7,496 nucleotides of DNA from Ignavibacteriaceae bacterium (GCA_025455085.1 JALONF010000329.1:608-8103), one strand, 5' to 3'. Shown: positions 1-5,735, numbered from the stretch's first letter. The notes: generated from the sequence alone by a model not told the origin. Numbers and translations are program-made.

Positions 1-2
1 TT

Positions 3-25
3 CTGCCAATGTATTTTATTGGCAG
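3..25. promoter_or_regulatory. Inverted-repeat operator candidate upstream of abiEi
   Basis: A perfect inverted repeat has 8-bp arms, CTGCCAAT and ATTGGCAG, around a 7-base AT-rich spacer, and ends 21 bases before the abiEi start. A further ATTGG half-site (42-46) abuts the start codon. AbiEi antitoxins are known to repress their own operon by binding inverted repeats with their N-terminal winged helix, so an autoregulatory operator is the natural reading. There is no T-run after it, so it is unlikely to be a terminator. The function is inferred from position and symmetry. Confidence 0.55.
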
Positions 26-46
26 TAAAAAAGAACATTATATTGG

Positions 47-646
47 ATGAAAGAAATAATATCATATATATCTAAAAACGGCGGTTTTGCAACTATGAAA
101 GAACTGAAAGAAGCAAACTTTCACACAAGCGCCATTGCAAAGCTTGTTAAAGAAAATATCATAGTAAAAATTAAACCGGGGGTTTATCGTCTAGCAGATT
201 ACAGTTTTTTTAAGAATGTAAATGTTAGCCTTGTTACCGTTTGCCGCGCAGAACCTCAGGCCGTTATTTGCCTTATTTCAGCAATGGATTATTATGAAAT
301 GACAGATTTCAATCCTTCGGAAATCTACTTTGCAATTCCACATTCACAAAAAAGTAAAAGTATAATTTATCCGCCAGTAAAAACCTTTTACTTCAGAGAT
401 AGATTTTACAATCCAGGGATCGAAATCATTAAAACTAAATATGGTGAACTGAAAGTCTACAATAAAGAAAAAACAGTCTGCGATATGTTCAGATATAGAA
501 ATAAATTTGGAGAGGAACTTGCGATGCAAGCTCTTAAAAATTATCTGGAACAAAAAAAGAAAAGTATTGCTTCGCTTATAAAGTATGCTGAAATATGTCA
601 GGTTAAAACAGTTATAACACCAATTCTTAAAGGTCTGATGGCTTAG
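47..646 (+). CDS. abiEi: AbiEi-family antitoxin / transcriptional regulator
   Basis: This is the likely antitoxin of an AbiE (type IV) toxin-antitoxin pair. In characterised systems the antitoxin counteracts the AbiEii nucleotidyltransferase without forming a stable complex and represses the operon. Residues 1-50 form a winged-helix domain: a helical part (ISYISKNGGFATMKELKEA) and a wing ending KIKPGVYRLAD, the typical 'GvYrl' signature. Residues 60-199 form the C-terminal antitoxin domain, with the recognisable stretch VYNKEKTVCDMFRYRNKFG (about 137-155). At 199 residues the length is normal for the family. The ATG at 47 has no clear Shine-Dalgarno site but begins exactly at the domain start. 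The stop overlaps the downstream start by one base, so the two are translationally coupled. The protein is small and should be cytoplasmic. The family call is firm; the phage-defence role is inferred from the family. Confidence 0.88.
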   Translation: MKEIISYISKNGGFATMKELKEANFHTSAIAKLVKENIIVKIKPGVYRLADYSFFKNVNVSLVTVCRAEPQAVICLISAMDYYEMTDFNPSEIYFAIPHSQKSKSIIYPPVKTFYFRDRFYNPGIEIIKTKYGELKVYNKEKTVCDMFRYRNKFGEELAMQALKNYLEQKKKSIASLIKYAEICQVKTVITPILKGLMA

Positions 647-1542
647 TGAAAAAAGAAACTAAAAATATAGCTGTATCAGTCAGGAACAGATTGCTGAATA
701 TTTCAAACGAAAGCAAAAGAGATTATAATGCAATTTTGCGTCAATATTTTCAAGAACGTTTTCTATATAGAATTTCCATTTCACCTTATAGATCACAGTT
801 CATTCTTAAAGGCGCATTCCTGTTGATGACACAAAGCATATCTAAATTTCGCCCTACAAAGGATATTGATTTTTTGAGTCTTTCGGTATCAAGTGATGTT
901 AAGGATTGCACAATGATGATAAAAGAAATTACAGAAATAAATACTGAGGACGGAGTCGAGTTTATTCCAGATAAAATAGAAGGTAAAAAAATCAAAGAAG
1001 GTGCGGATTTTGATGGAGTGAGAATTAAGGTGCCATATAAGATGGATACAATTAAAGGTTATTTCTCAATCGATATAGGTTTTGGAGATAAGATTACCAA
1101 TGGTCCCTATGAGATTGATTATCCCACTCTTCTTGATTTTCCATCACCCAAAATATTTGTTTATTCATTTGATTCAGCAGTCGCAGAAAAATTTGAAGCA
1201 ATTGTCAAACTGAATGTTGTAACAAGCAGAATGAAAGACTTTTATGATCTTATCTTTATTGCTGAGAATAATTCTTTTAATAGAAATGTACTTAGCGAAG
1301 CTGTTATCGAAACCTTTGGAAACCGAGGAACTGATCTTGAAGATAGACACATCATCTTTGATGCAAATTTCAAAAATAATCAGCAGAAACAAACTCAATG
1401 GTCATCTTTTATTCAACTGAATAAACTTGATTTGAAAATTAGCCTCTATGAGGCAGTTACTAAAATCCAATCATTCATTGAACCAATATTCAACGAGAAA
1501 ACAAGAAACAACTGGAATCCTCAAAAGTGGAAGTGGGAATGA
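646..1542 (+). CDS. abiEii: AbiEii-family nucleotidyltransferase toxin
   Basis: This is the likely toxin of the AbiE pair, from the DNA polymerase beta-like nucleotidyltransferase superfamily (AbiEii/AbiGii group). Family members can arrest growth, and some modify tRNA with nucleotides. Visible motifs are KGAFLL (55-60) followed by RPTKDIDFL (69-77) with acidic pair D73/D75, a third acidic position in FSIDIGFGD (D143), and the downstream signature EKFEAIVKL (181-189) then SRMKDFYDL (194-202). This order matches motifs I-IV of the family. The 298-residue length is normal and no lesion is visible. The start is a GTG at 646 within TAGTG, sharing its G with the abiEi stop. No later start fits as well. 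Expression should follow abiEi from the promoter and operator upstream. The target of this particular protein cannot be told from sequence. Confidence 0.88.
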   Translation: MKKETKNIAVSVRNRLLNISNESKRDYNAILRQYFQERFLYRISISPYRSQFILKGAFLLMTQSISKFRPTKDIDFLSLSVSSDVKDCTMMIKEITEINTEDGVEFIPDKIEGKKIKEGADFDGVRIKVPYKMDTIKGYFSIDIGFGDKITNGPYEIDYPTLLDFPSPKIFVYSFDSAVAEKFEAIVKLNVVTSRMKDFYDLIFIAENNSFNRNVLSEAVIETFGNRGTDLEDRHIIFDANFKNNQQKQTQWSSFIQLNKLDLKISLYEAVTKIQSFIEPIFNEKTRNNWNPQKWKWE

Positions 1543-1555
1543 GATCCCGAAATAA

Positions 1556-1571
1556 TCCCGACGTATCGGGA
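1556..1571. repeat. Short palindrome after abiEii
   Basis: TCCCGA and TCGGGA form perfect 6-bp arms around CGTA, 14 bases after the abiEii stop. A further ATCCCGA copy lies just upstream (1544-1550). No T-run follows on either strand, so it is not a canonical intrinsic terminator. It may still be an RNA hairpin between the convergent abiEii and phoH transcripts, or a REP-like element. Function unknown. Confidence 0.5.
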
Positions 1572-1582
1572 CGGGTTGTCAG

Positions 1583-1835
1583 TTAAAGCAAATTACTTGC
1601 AAGTTCTGCCAGCTCGCTGCGTTCACCTTTCTCGAGATTTATGTGAGCATACAATCTCTGTCCCTTGAAGCGATCTATCAAATAAGATAAACCATTTGAT
1701 TGTCCATCAAGATAAGGATGATCTATCTGGTAAATATCTCCAGTAAAGACAAGCTTCGAGCCTTCACCAGCGCGAGTAATAATAGTTTTTATTTCGTGCG
1801 GTGTCAGGTTCTGTGCTTCATCAACAATAAAGAAA
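1583..1835 (-). pseudogene. Detached second copy of the phoH 3' end
   Basis: Read on the minus strand this encodes the last 83 residues of PhoH, from the Walker B region (FFIVDEAQN) to ELAELASNLL and a TAA stop. It matches the C-terminus of the neighbouring gene with one amino-acid change (I for V in AHINLEKG). It has no start, Walker A motif or upstream part, so it is a gene remnant. Bases 1707-1835 align to 2094-2222 with one mismatch. Bases 1583-1706 align to 1970-2093 with about 25 mismatches, nearly all silent. Silent divergence means the two sequences spent time apart as selected genes, so a simple recent tandem copy does not explain it. Upstream of codon FF the match stops abruptly at a palindromic element. 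An assembly join of two strain variants is an alternative. Confidence 0.85.
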
Positions 1836-1838
1836 GAA

Positions 1839-1958
1839 TTTTTTCCCCTCCTGCCTGAGCCTGCCTGTCGGCAGACAGGGAGGGGACGAAGGGGAGGTGG
1901 GAGATTTTCACCACCCCGTCACTAAAGTGACACCCCTCCTCACGAGTGAGGAGGGGAT
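1839..1958. mobile_element. MITE-like palindromic element with flanking 9-bp direct repeat
   Basis: This non-coding stretch of about 120 bp is far more GC-rich than its surroundings. It begins with CCCCTCC (1845-1851) and ends with GGAGGGG (1950-1956), which are inverted copies. Inside are three hairpins: CCTGTC/GACAGG (1864-1879), GTCAC/GTGAC (1918-1931) and CCCCTCCTCAC/GTGAGGAGGGG (1933-1956, 2-base loop). AAGAAAGAA occurs at 1830-1838 and 1959-1967, so the element is flanked by a 9-bp direct repeat that could be a target-site duplication. That repeat is a low-complexity purine tract, so chance is possible. No transposase is encoded. It separates the two phoH 3' ends. Similar GAGGAGGGG-type dispersed palindromes are common in Bacteroidota-like genomes, from general recall. 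Confidence 0.5.
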
Positions 1959-1969
1959 AAGAAAGAAAA

Positions 1970-3082
1970 TCACAACAAATTACTCGCAAGCTCAGCCAGT
2001 TCACTGCGTTCACCTTTCTCCAAATTCACGTGCGCATATAATCTTTGACCTTTGAAACGGTCAATCAGATAAGATAAACCGTTTGACTGCCCGTCAAGAT
2101 AAGGATGATCTATCTGGTAAATATCTCCAGTAAAGACAAGCTTCGAGCCTTCACCAGCGCGAGTAATAATAGTTTTTATTTCGTGCGGAGTCAGGTTCTG
2201 TGCTTCATCAACAATAAAGAAAATTCTCTGCAGGCTTCTTCCTCTAATGTAAGACAACGGTTCTATTACTAGCTTTTCTTCTTTAGTTAGTGCATCAATA
2301 AGCTGATGGTTTTTATCCGTTTCAGGAAATTGATCCTGAATAACTTTCAGATTATCCCACAAAGGAGTCATATAAGGTGCAAGCTTACTTTCAACATCTC
2401 CCGGTAGATAACCGATGTCTTTGTTGCTTAGCGGAACTATTGGACGGGCAACAAAAATTTGCCTATACTGTTTACGCACGTGTAGTGCACTCGCAAGTGC
2501 GAGTAGCGTTTTACCAGTTCCGGCTTTTCCTGTTAATGATACTAACTGAATATCGTGGTTTGTCAAAGCATCAACAGCAAAAGTCTGTTCTGCATTTCTT
2601 GGTGTAATTCCATAAATAACATTCTTGTCAACTTTTCTTAGATGCTCTTTGTTTTGATCGAGATTAGCAAGCACAGAACGGTTCCCATTCCGTAGAATAA
2701 AATATTTATTCGGTAATGCTTCGCCATTTAATTTTTCGAGCAAAGGTTCCGCAGGAACTTCAAACGGCGGTTGGAAGAGTTCGATAATTTTATCATCATC
2801 AAAATCTTCGATGACCTGCTTACCACTGTAAAGTTCTTCGATGCTGCCAATGCGATCCGTTGTGTAATCTTCAGCAAGAATTCCGAGCGCTTTGGCTTTC
2901 ATCCGAAGATTTACATCTTTGGTTACCAGAATAACTGTATTCGTTTCTTTATATTTTTTTTGCCAATCCAGTGCAGTTCCAAGTATTCGGTGATCGGGAG
3001 TATCTTCTTTAAATACTTCACGAATTTCTTGTGAAAGTCCACGTGAGATCGCTATTCGTAATTGCCCGCGGCCTTCACCCAT
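1970..3082 (-). CDS. phoH: PhoH-family P-loop ATPase, main open part of broken phoH
   Basis: This is the intact 370-residue downstream part of phoH. Residues 1-75 are the second half of the PIN domain, with acidic positions in EDTPDHRIL (26-34) and VTKDVNLRMKAKALG (53-67). Residues about 155-370 are the PhoH ATPase: YGITPRNAEQTFAVDAL, Walker A GKAGTGKT (185-192), RPIVPLSNKDIGYLPGD (213-229), EPLSYIRGRSL (274-284), Walker B FFIVDEAQ (288-295) and TGDIYQID (318-325). The ATG at 3082 falls inside the PIN domain, so it is only the first start after the lesion. The reading frame is open upstream to the deletion. If translated from here the ATPase would lack the PIN active site. Its 3' half-end (2094-2222) is nearly identical to the detached copy at 1707-1835. 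Convergent with the abiE operon. Confidence 0.8.
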   Translation of the reverse strand: MGEGRGQLRIAISRGLSQEIREVFKEDTPDHRILGTALDWQKKYKETNTVILVTKDVNLRMKAKALGILAEDYTTDRIGSIEELYSGKQVIEDFDDDKIIELFQPPFEVPAEPLLEKLNGEALPNKYFILRNGNRSVLANLDQNKEHLRKVDKNVIYGITPRNAEQTFAVDALTNHDIQLVSLTGKAGTGKTLLALASALHVRKQYRQIFVARPIVPLSNKDIGYLPGDVESKLAPYMTPLWDNLKVIQDQFPETDKNHQLIDALTKEEKLVIEPLSYIRGRSLQRIFFIVDEAQNLTPHEIKTIITRAGEGSKLVFTGDIYQIDHPYLDGQSNGLSYLIDRFKGQRLYAHVNLEKGERSELAELASNLL

Positions 3083-3231
3083 CGAAACTCCACCATTAAA
3101 AATATCCTGACCGGTAAGTGAAGGACAGTGAGGGGAATTACAACATCATTCTCCTGGAATTGATGAATGCAGGATGAATCGTGCAGAATAACATTTGTAT
3201 CTAGAATAAAAATTTTAGGTTTTTTACTCAT
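3052..3231 (-). pseudogene. N-terminal PIN stub of phoH
   Basis: The first 37 or so residues are a canonical PIN-domain start: KPKIFILDTNVILHDSSC, with the catalytic-type aspartate D11 in LDTN, then FQENDVVIPLTVL. After that the frame reads HLPVRIFLMVEFRWVK, unrelated to the family, up to a stop at 3052. The unrelated tail overlaps the true PhoH frame (FNGGVSMGEG), which shows that the frame is shifted. A 59-residue PIN stub lacking the other acidic residues should not be an active nuclease. It may still be transcribed as the 5' part of phoH. No clear Shine-Dalgarno site is present, as is usual in Bacteroidota. Confidence 0.75.
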
Positions 3232-3430
3232 CAATGGTTAAATGGATGGTTTAAATGGAATTTATTAGTTGAATTAGGAAGAACAGAGACTATGGTTTGA
3301 GCTATTAATAGTATCTTCAAAAAAAATATCTCTATTGTTAAGAACAGATTAATTTTCACTGCAATTATAACAAAACTTAATTTAAATAACATCCCTTTAG
3401 AATTAAACTATTATTAAAGTTTCTTAAAAA

Positions 3431-3461
3431 TTGTATGAGAATACCGCACAACTTATATTTG
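3431..3461 (+). promoter_or_regulatory. Candidate Bacteroidota-type promoter
   Basis: TTG (3431-3433) and TATATTTG (3454-3461) are 20 bases apart, matching the Bacteroidota primary sigma pattern TTTG / TAnnTTTG, with the -33 part incomplete. Transcription would start near 3468 and read towards the terminator at 3541 and carA. The match rests on short AT-rich words, so chance is a real possibility. No equally good box is seen closer to carA. Confidence 0.35.
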
Positions 3462-3467
3462 CCGTAA

Positions 3468-3568
3468 ATTTTCTATTGAGTAGTGAGAGCAAAAGTTAAA
3501 ATTTCAGATATTGTATTTCGAATAAATTCTTTAAAGAGCCAGTCCGGTAATTGCCGGACTATTTTTTT
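3468..3568 (+). ncRNA. Candidate small RNA or carA leader ending in an intrinsic terminator
   Basis: The segment from the predicted start near 3468 to the terminator T-run (3562-3568) is about 100 nt, has no plausible coding frame, and ends in a strong rho-independent terminator with no annotated plus-strand gene upstream. That arrangement fits a free-standing small RNA. It also fits a leader transcript of carA in which the terminator acts as an attenuator before the carA start at 3751. I see no match to a known riboswitch or RNA family. Both ends are predicted. Confidence 0.3.
3541..3568 (+). terminator. Intrinsic terminator
   Basis: AGTCCGG (3541-3547) pairs perfectly with CCGGACT (3554-3560) around a 6-base loop, with one extra T-G wobble pair inside. 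One A and then seven T residues (3562-3568) follow. The T-run lies only on the plus-strand side, so it terminates rightward transcription. The upstream gene phoH reads leftward, so this terminator must serve an unannotated rightward transcript or the carA leader. Confidence 0.75.
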
Positions 3569-3605
3569 GTCTGAATACTTATTCAAGTTGAAATTGATAC
3601 AAATT

Positions 3606-3656
3606 GTCAGTCTGAGCAGTTCGTCGAGCTCACTATAAACTCTGTCGAAGACTGAC
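3606..3656. repeat. REP-like palindrome (GTCAGTCT arms)
   Basis: GTCAGTCT (3606-3613) and AGACTGAC (3649-3656) are perfect inverted copies around a 35-base interior that carries GAGC and GTCGA words. It is longer than the other palindromes in the window and its interior is imperfect, as if two units had fused or one had expanded. The arms are built like those of the elements between carA and carB. Confidence 0.65.
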
Positions 3657-3669
3657 ATTCGAATTAGTA

Positions 3670-3697
3670 GTCACACTTCGACTTCGCTCAGTGTGAC
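3670..3697. repeat. REP-like palindrome (GTCACACT arms)
   Basis: GTCACACT (3670-3677) and AGTGTGAC (3690-3697) are perfect 8-bp inverted arms around TCGACTTCGCTC. It lies 53 bases before carA. A near-identical arm sequence recurs right after the carA stop (4829-4855), so carA is bracketed by related elements in opposite core orientation. No transposase is nearby. Confidence 0.75.
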
Positions 3698-3750
3698 GAT
3701 AAAAAACATAAAGTTTAAAACCAAGAAAATTCAATGCAATTATCATTTAA

Positions 3751-4824
3751 ATGATGAAAGAGAAATCTGCAAAACTTGTATTAGAAGACGGCTCCGAATT
3801 CGAAGGAATCAGTTTTGGTTTTGATGGCGACTCTAACGGTGAAGTTGTCTTCAATACCGGAATGGTTGGCTACCCTGAAACTCTTACCGATCCAAGTTAT
3901 CGTGGGCAAATTCTCGTATGCACTTATCCATTAATTGGCAATTACGGAATTCCTGACAAAGAAAAATCAAACGGAGTTTCAAAAAATTTTGAGTCCGATT
4001 CCATTCATGTTCGTGGATTAATAGTTTCAAATTACTCAGATGAATATTCACACTGGAGTGCAAAAAGTTCACTTGGTGATTGGCTGAAAGAAGAAAAGAT
4101 TCCAGCCATCACAGGAATAGATACTCGAATGTTGACAAGAAAACTTCGTGATAAAGGTACAATGCTCGGAAATATTATTATAAATCAGAATGAGCAAACA
4201 GGATTTTCTGATCCAAATAAATCAGATCTGGTAAGTGAAGTTTCAGTTAAAGAACCAATTGAATATGCCGCCGGAAGTAAAAAAATAATTTTAGTTGACT
4301 GCGGAACGAAGAACAATATCATACGTGCATTTCTTGGAAGAAATATTTCTGTGATTCGTGTTCCTTATGATTATGATTATACAGCAATCAAAGCAAATGG
4401 AATTATGCTTTCAAATGGGCCCGGCGATCCGAAGATGAATAAAAATACTATTGAGAATGTAAAGAAGGCAATGGAATCAAACATTCCAATTCTCGGAATT
4501 TGTCTCGGTTCTCAAATCCTTGCACTTGCAGCAGGGGCTGATACATATAAATTAAAATATGGTCATCGCGGACATAACCAGCCGTGCAATGAAATGGGAA
4601 CGAAAAGATGTTACATAACTTCGCAGAATCATGGTTATGCAGTTAAATCTGATACTCTGCCGCAGGATTGGCGCGAGTGGTTTGTGAATGATAACGACGG
4701 AACAAATGAAGGAATTATTCACATATCAAAACCGTTTTTTGCAGCACAGTTTCACCCGGAAGCTTCTCCCGGTCCTGATGACTGCGAGTTTATATTTGAT
4801 ATGTTTGTTCGTGCACTGAAGTAA
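3751..4824 (+). CDS. carA: Carbamoyl-phosphate synthase small (glutaminase) subunit
   Basis: CarA hydrolyses glutamine and passes ammonia to CarB to form carbamoyl phosphate for pyrimidine and arginine synthesis in the cytoplasm. Residues about 6-145 are the N-terminal small-subunit domain (LVLEDGSEFEG, EVVFNTGMVGYPETLTDPSY, LIGNYGIP, GIDTRMLTRKLR). Residues about 178-357 are the class I glutamine amidotransferase domain, with SNGPGDP (221-227), the nucleophile C251 in GICLGSQ, and H335/E337 in QFHPEA. The usual GICLGHQ histidine is serine here (S254). The 357 residues show no gap. The start is ATG 3751, with ATG 3754 equally possible. Whole stretches (HWSA, RGHNQPC, SQNHGYAV, NDGTNEGIIH) resemble the CAD-type subunit rather than E. 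coli CarA. The carB gene follows after a palindrome-filled gap of 161 bases, suggesting one transcript. Confidence 0.95.
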   Translation: MMKEKSAKLVLEDGSEFEGISFGFDGDSNGEVVFNTGMVGYPETLTDPSYRGQILVCTYPLIGNYGIPDKEKSNGVSKNFESDSIHVRGLIVSNYSDEYSHWSAKSSLGDWLKEEKIPAITGIDTRMLTRKLRDKGTMLGNIIINQNEQTGFSDPNKSDLVSEVSVKEPIEYAAGSKKIILVDCGTKNNIIRAFLGRNISVIRVPYDYDYTAIKANGIMLSNGPGDPKMNKNTIENVKKAMESNIPILGICLGSQILALAAGADTYKLKYGHRGHNQPCNEMGTKRCYITSQNHGYAVKSDTLPQDWREWFVNDNDGTNEGIIHISKPFFAAQFHPEASPGPDDCEFIFDMFVRALK

Positions 4825-4828
4825 TCTT

Positions 4829-4972
4829 GTCACACTGAGCTTCTCGAAGTGCGACAGATTCGTGTCAGGCTTCGACAAGCTCAGCCTGACAAATTTTATA
4901 GTCATCCTGAGCGAAGTCGAAGGATGACGGATTGAATGAAAAAGAATCACACCTCGGCTCCGCTCGGTGTGA
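4829..4972. repeat. Cluster of four REP-like palindromes between carA and carB
   Basis: Four units fill the gap almost end to end: 4829-4855 (GTCACACT/AGTGCGAC, one mismatch), 4864-4890 (GTCAGGCT/AGCCTGAC), 4901-4928 (GTCATCCT/AGGATGAC) and 4947-4972 (TCACACC/GGTGTGA). Each has a related 11- to 13-base core with GAGC and TCGA words (or variants), in varying orientation. The arms differ, but the architecture is shared with the two units before carA. In RNA each would fold into a stable hairpin, and no T-run follows any of them. They could stabilise the carA message or set the carA:carB ratio, by analogy with enterobacterial REP sequences. That role is inferred. No REP-associated transposase is in the window. 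Confidence 0.85.
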
Positions 4973-4985
4973 CGATGAAATCAGA

Positions 4986-5735
4986 ATGATCAAAAAACGA
5001 AAACCAAAAAAAGTATTAATTCTTGGATCCGGAGCTTTGCAGATCGGGCAAGCAGGAGAGTTTGATTACTCAGGCTCACAGGCAATTAAAGCACTGAAGG
5101 AAGATGGGATCACATCTGTTCTTGTTAATCCTAACATAGCAACAATACAAACTTCAGAAAACTTTGCGGATAAAGTTTATTTCATACCAATTACTGCTGA
5201 GTTTGTTGAGAGAGTAATCGATAAGGAACAGCCAGATAGTATCCTGCTTCAATTTGGTGGACAGACGGCATTGAATGTCGGAGTTCAATTGTTTGATAAA
5301 GGAATTCTTGAAAAGCACAATGTTCAGGTTCTTGGAACTCCGGTTGAAGCAATTAAGGATACAGAGGATAGACTTCTGTTTGCGAACAAATGTACTGAGA
5401 TTGGATTAAAAGTTGCTCGAAGTAAAACAGCAAAAAGTATTGAAGAAGCAATTAAAGCTGCAAATGAAATTAACTTCCCCGTGATGGTCAGAATTGCTTA
5501 TGCACTTGGCGGACTTGGATCAGGAATTGTCAATAATGAAAAAGAATTAATAGAGAAAGCAGAAAAAGCTTTCAGGTATACAAACCAGATTTTAATTGAA
5601 GAGTCTCTCTACGGCTGGAAAGAAGTTGAATATGAAATTGTCCGTGATAAATATGACAACTGCATTACTACGTGCTCAATGGAAAACAAACTCTATCAGC
5701 ACAGGAAAATTTTAAGCTTCGTTCAATCGGAATAA
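4986..5735 (+). CDS. carB: carB fragment 1: first ATP-grasp domain, N-terminal part
   Basis: This piece is in frame with the family for 234 residues, to SMEN at 5687. After that, 15 unrelated residues follow to the stop. Visible are KKVLILGSGALQIGQAGEFDYSG (8-30), NPNIATIQTS (48-57), LQFGGQTALN (88-97), VLGTPVEAI (115-123), TEDRLLF (126-132) and the ATP-binding loop with R169 and GGLGSG (175-180). These belong to the pre-ATP-grasp and ATP-grasp fold of the carboxyphosphate-forming half. There is no Shine-Dalgarno sequence of note before ATG 4986. The fragment lacks the metal-binding end of the domain, so it should not be active alone. Confidence 0.82.
   Translation: MIKKRKPKKVLILGSGALQIGQAGEFDYSGSQAIKALKEDGITSVLVNPNIATIQTSENFADKVYFIPITAEFVERVIDKEQPDSILLQFGGQTALNVGVQLFDKGILEKHNVQVLGTPVEAIKDTEDRLLFANKCTEIGLKVARSKTAKSIEEAIKAANEINFPVMVRIAYALGGLGSGIVNNEKELIEKAEKAFRYTNQILIEESLYGWKEVEYEIVRDKYDNCITTCSMENKLYQHRKILSFVQSE

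Larger units (their letters stand above)
1970..3231 (-). pseudogene. phoH: phoH (PIN-PhoH ATPase), whole locus, interrupted by a deletion
   Basis: This is the whole locus of a PIN-PhoH fusion (PhoH2/YlaK type), a family combining an N-terminal PIN ribonuclease fold with a PhoH P-loop ATPase/helicase-like domain, thought to act in RNA unwinding and cleavage. The gene starts at ATG 3231; a TTG just before it is less likely. The PIN frame runs correctly to VVIPLTVL and then leaves frame. The correct reading resumes in another frame as SLTGQDIFNGGVSMGEG. About 25 residues normally lie between, including the conserved EELDKF stretch with a PIN acidic residue, so about 76 bases (3n+1) appear lost near 3125. 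The rest is complete to the stop at 1970. A second copy of the 3' end follows downstream. It is either a real pseudogene with a possibly active ATPase piece, or an assembly error. Confidence 0.75.
3232..3750. other. Gene-free divergent intergenic region between phoH and carA
   Basis: These 519 bases separate the divergent starts of phoH and carA. The left half (about 3240-3430) is very AT-rich and I see no convincing gene or hairpin in it. The right half holds a candidate promoter, an intrinsic terminator and two palindromic repeats, listed separately. A 61-codon minus-strand frame (3473-3658) runs through the terminator and one palindrome and has no recognisable motif, so I do not call it a gene. 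Confidence 0.7.

Noticed and set aside
1556..1571. Intrinsic terminator for abiEii
   Set aside because: The hairpin is real but no T-run follows on either strand, so only a palindrome is called.
1804..2013. 69-residue minus-strand frame across the palindromic element
   Set aside because: It is a chance frame joining the main phoH end, the MITE-like unit and the detached copy. The composition is explained by those parts.
3473..3658. 61-residue minus-strand reading frame in the phoH-carA gap
   Set aside because: It runs through a plus-strand terminator and a palindrome, has no recognised motif, and no start signal was seen.
4726..4950. 74-residue minus-strand frame over the carA end and the repeats
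   Set aside because: It is antisense to carA and then made of palindrome sequence (STSLRMT-type words), a common artefact of such repeats.
4829..4972. CRISPR array
   Set aside because: The four units differ in arm sequence and are each palindromic. There is no constant direct repeat with unique spacers, and no cas gene is present.
4932..4985. Upstream start for carB adding 18 residues
   Set aside because: The extra codons read through the fourth palindrome and match no part of the family. ATG 4986 starts exactly where CarB homology (KKVLILGSG) begins to make sense.
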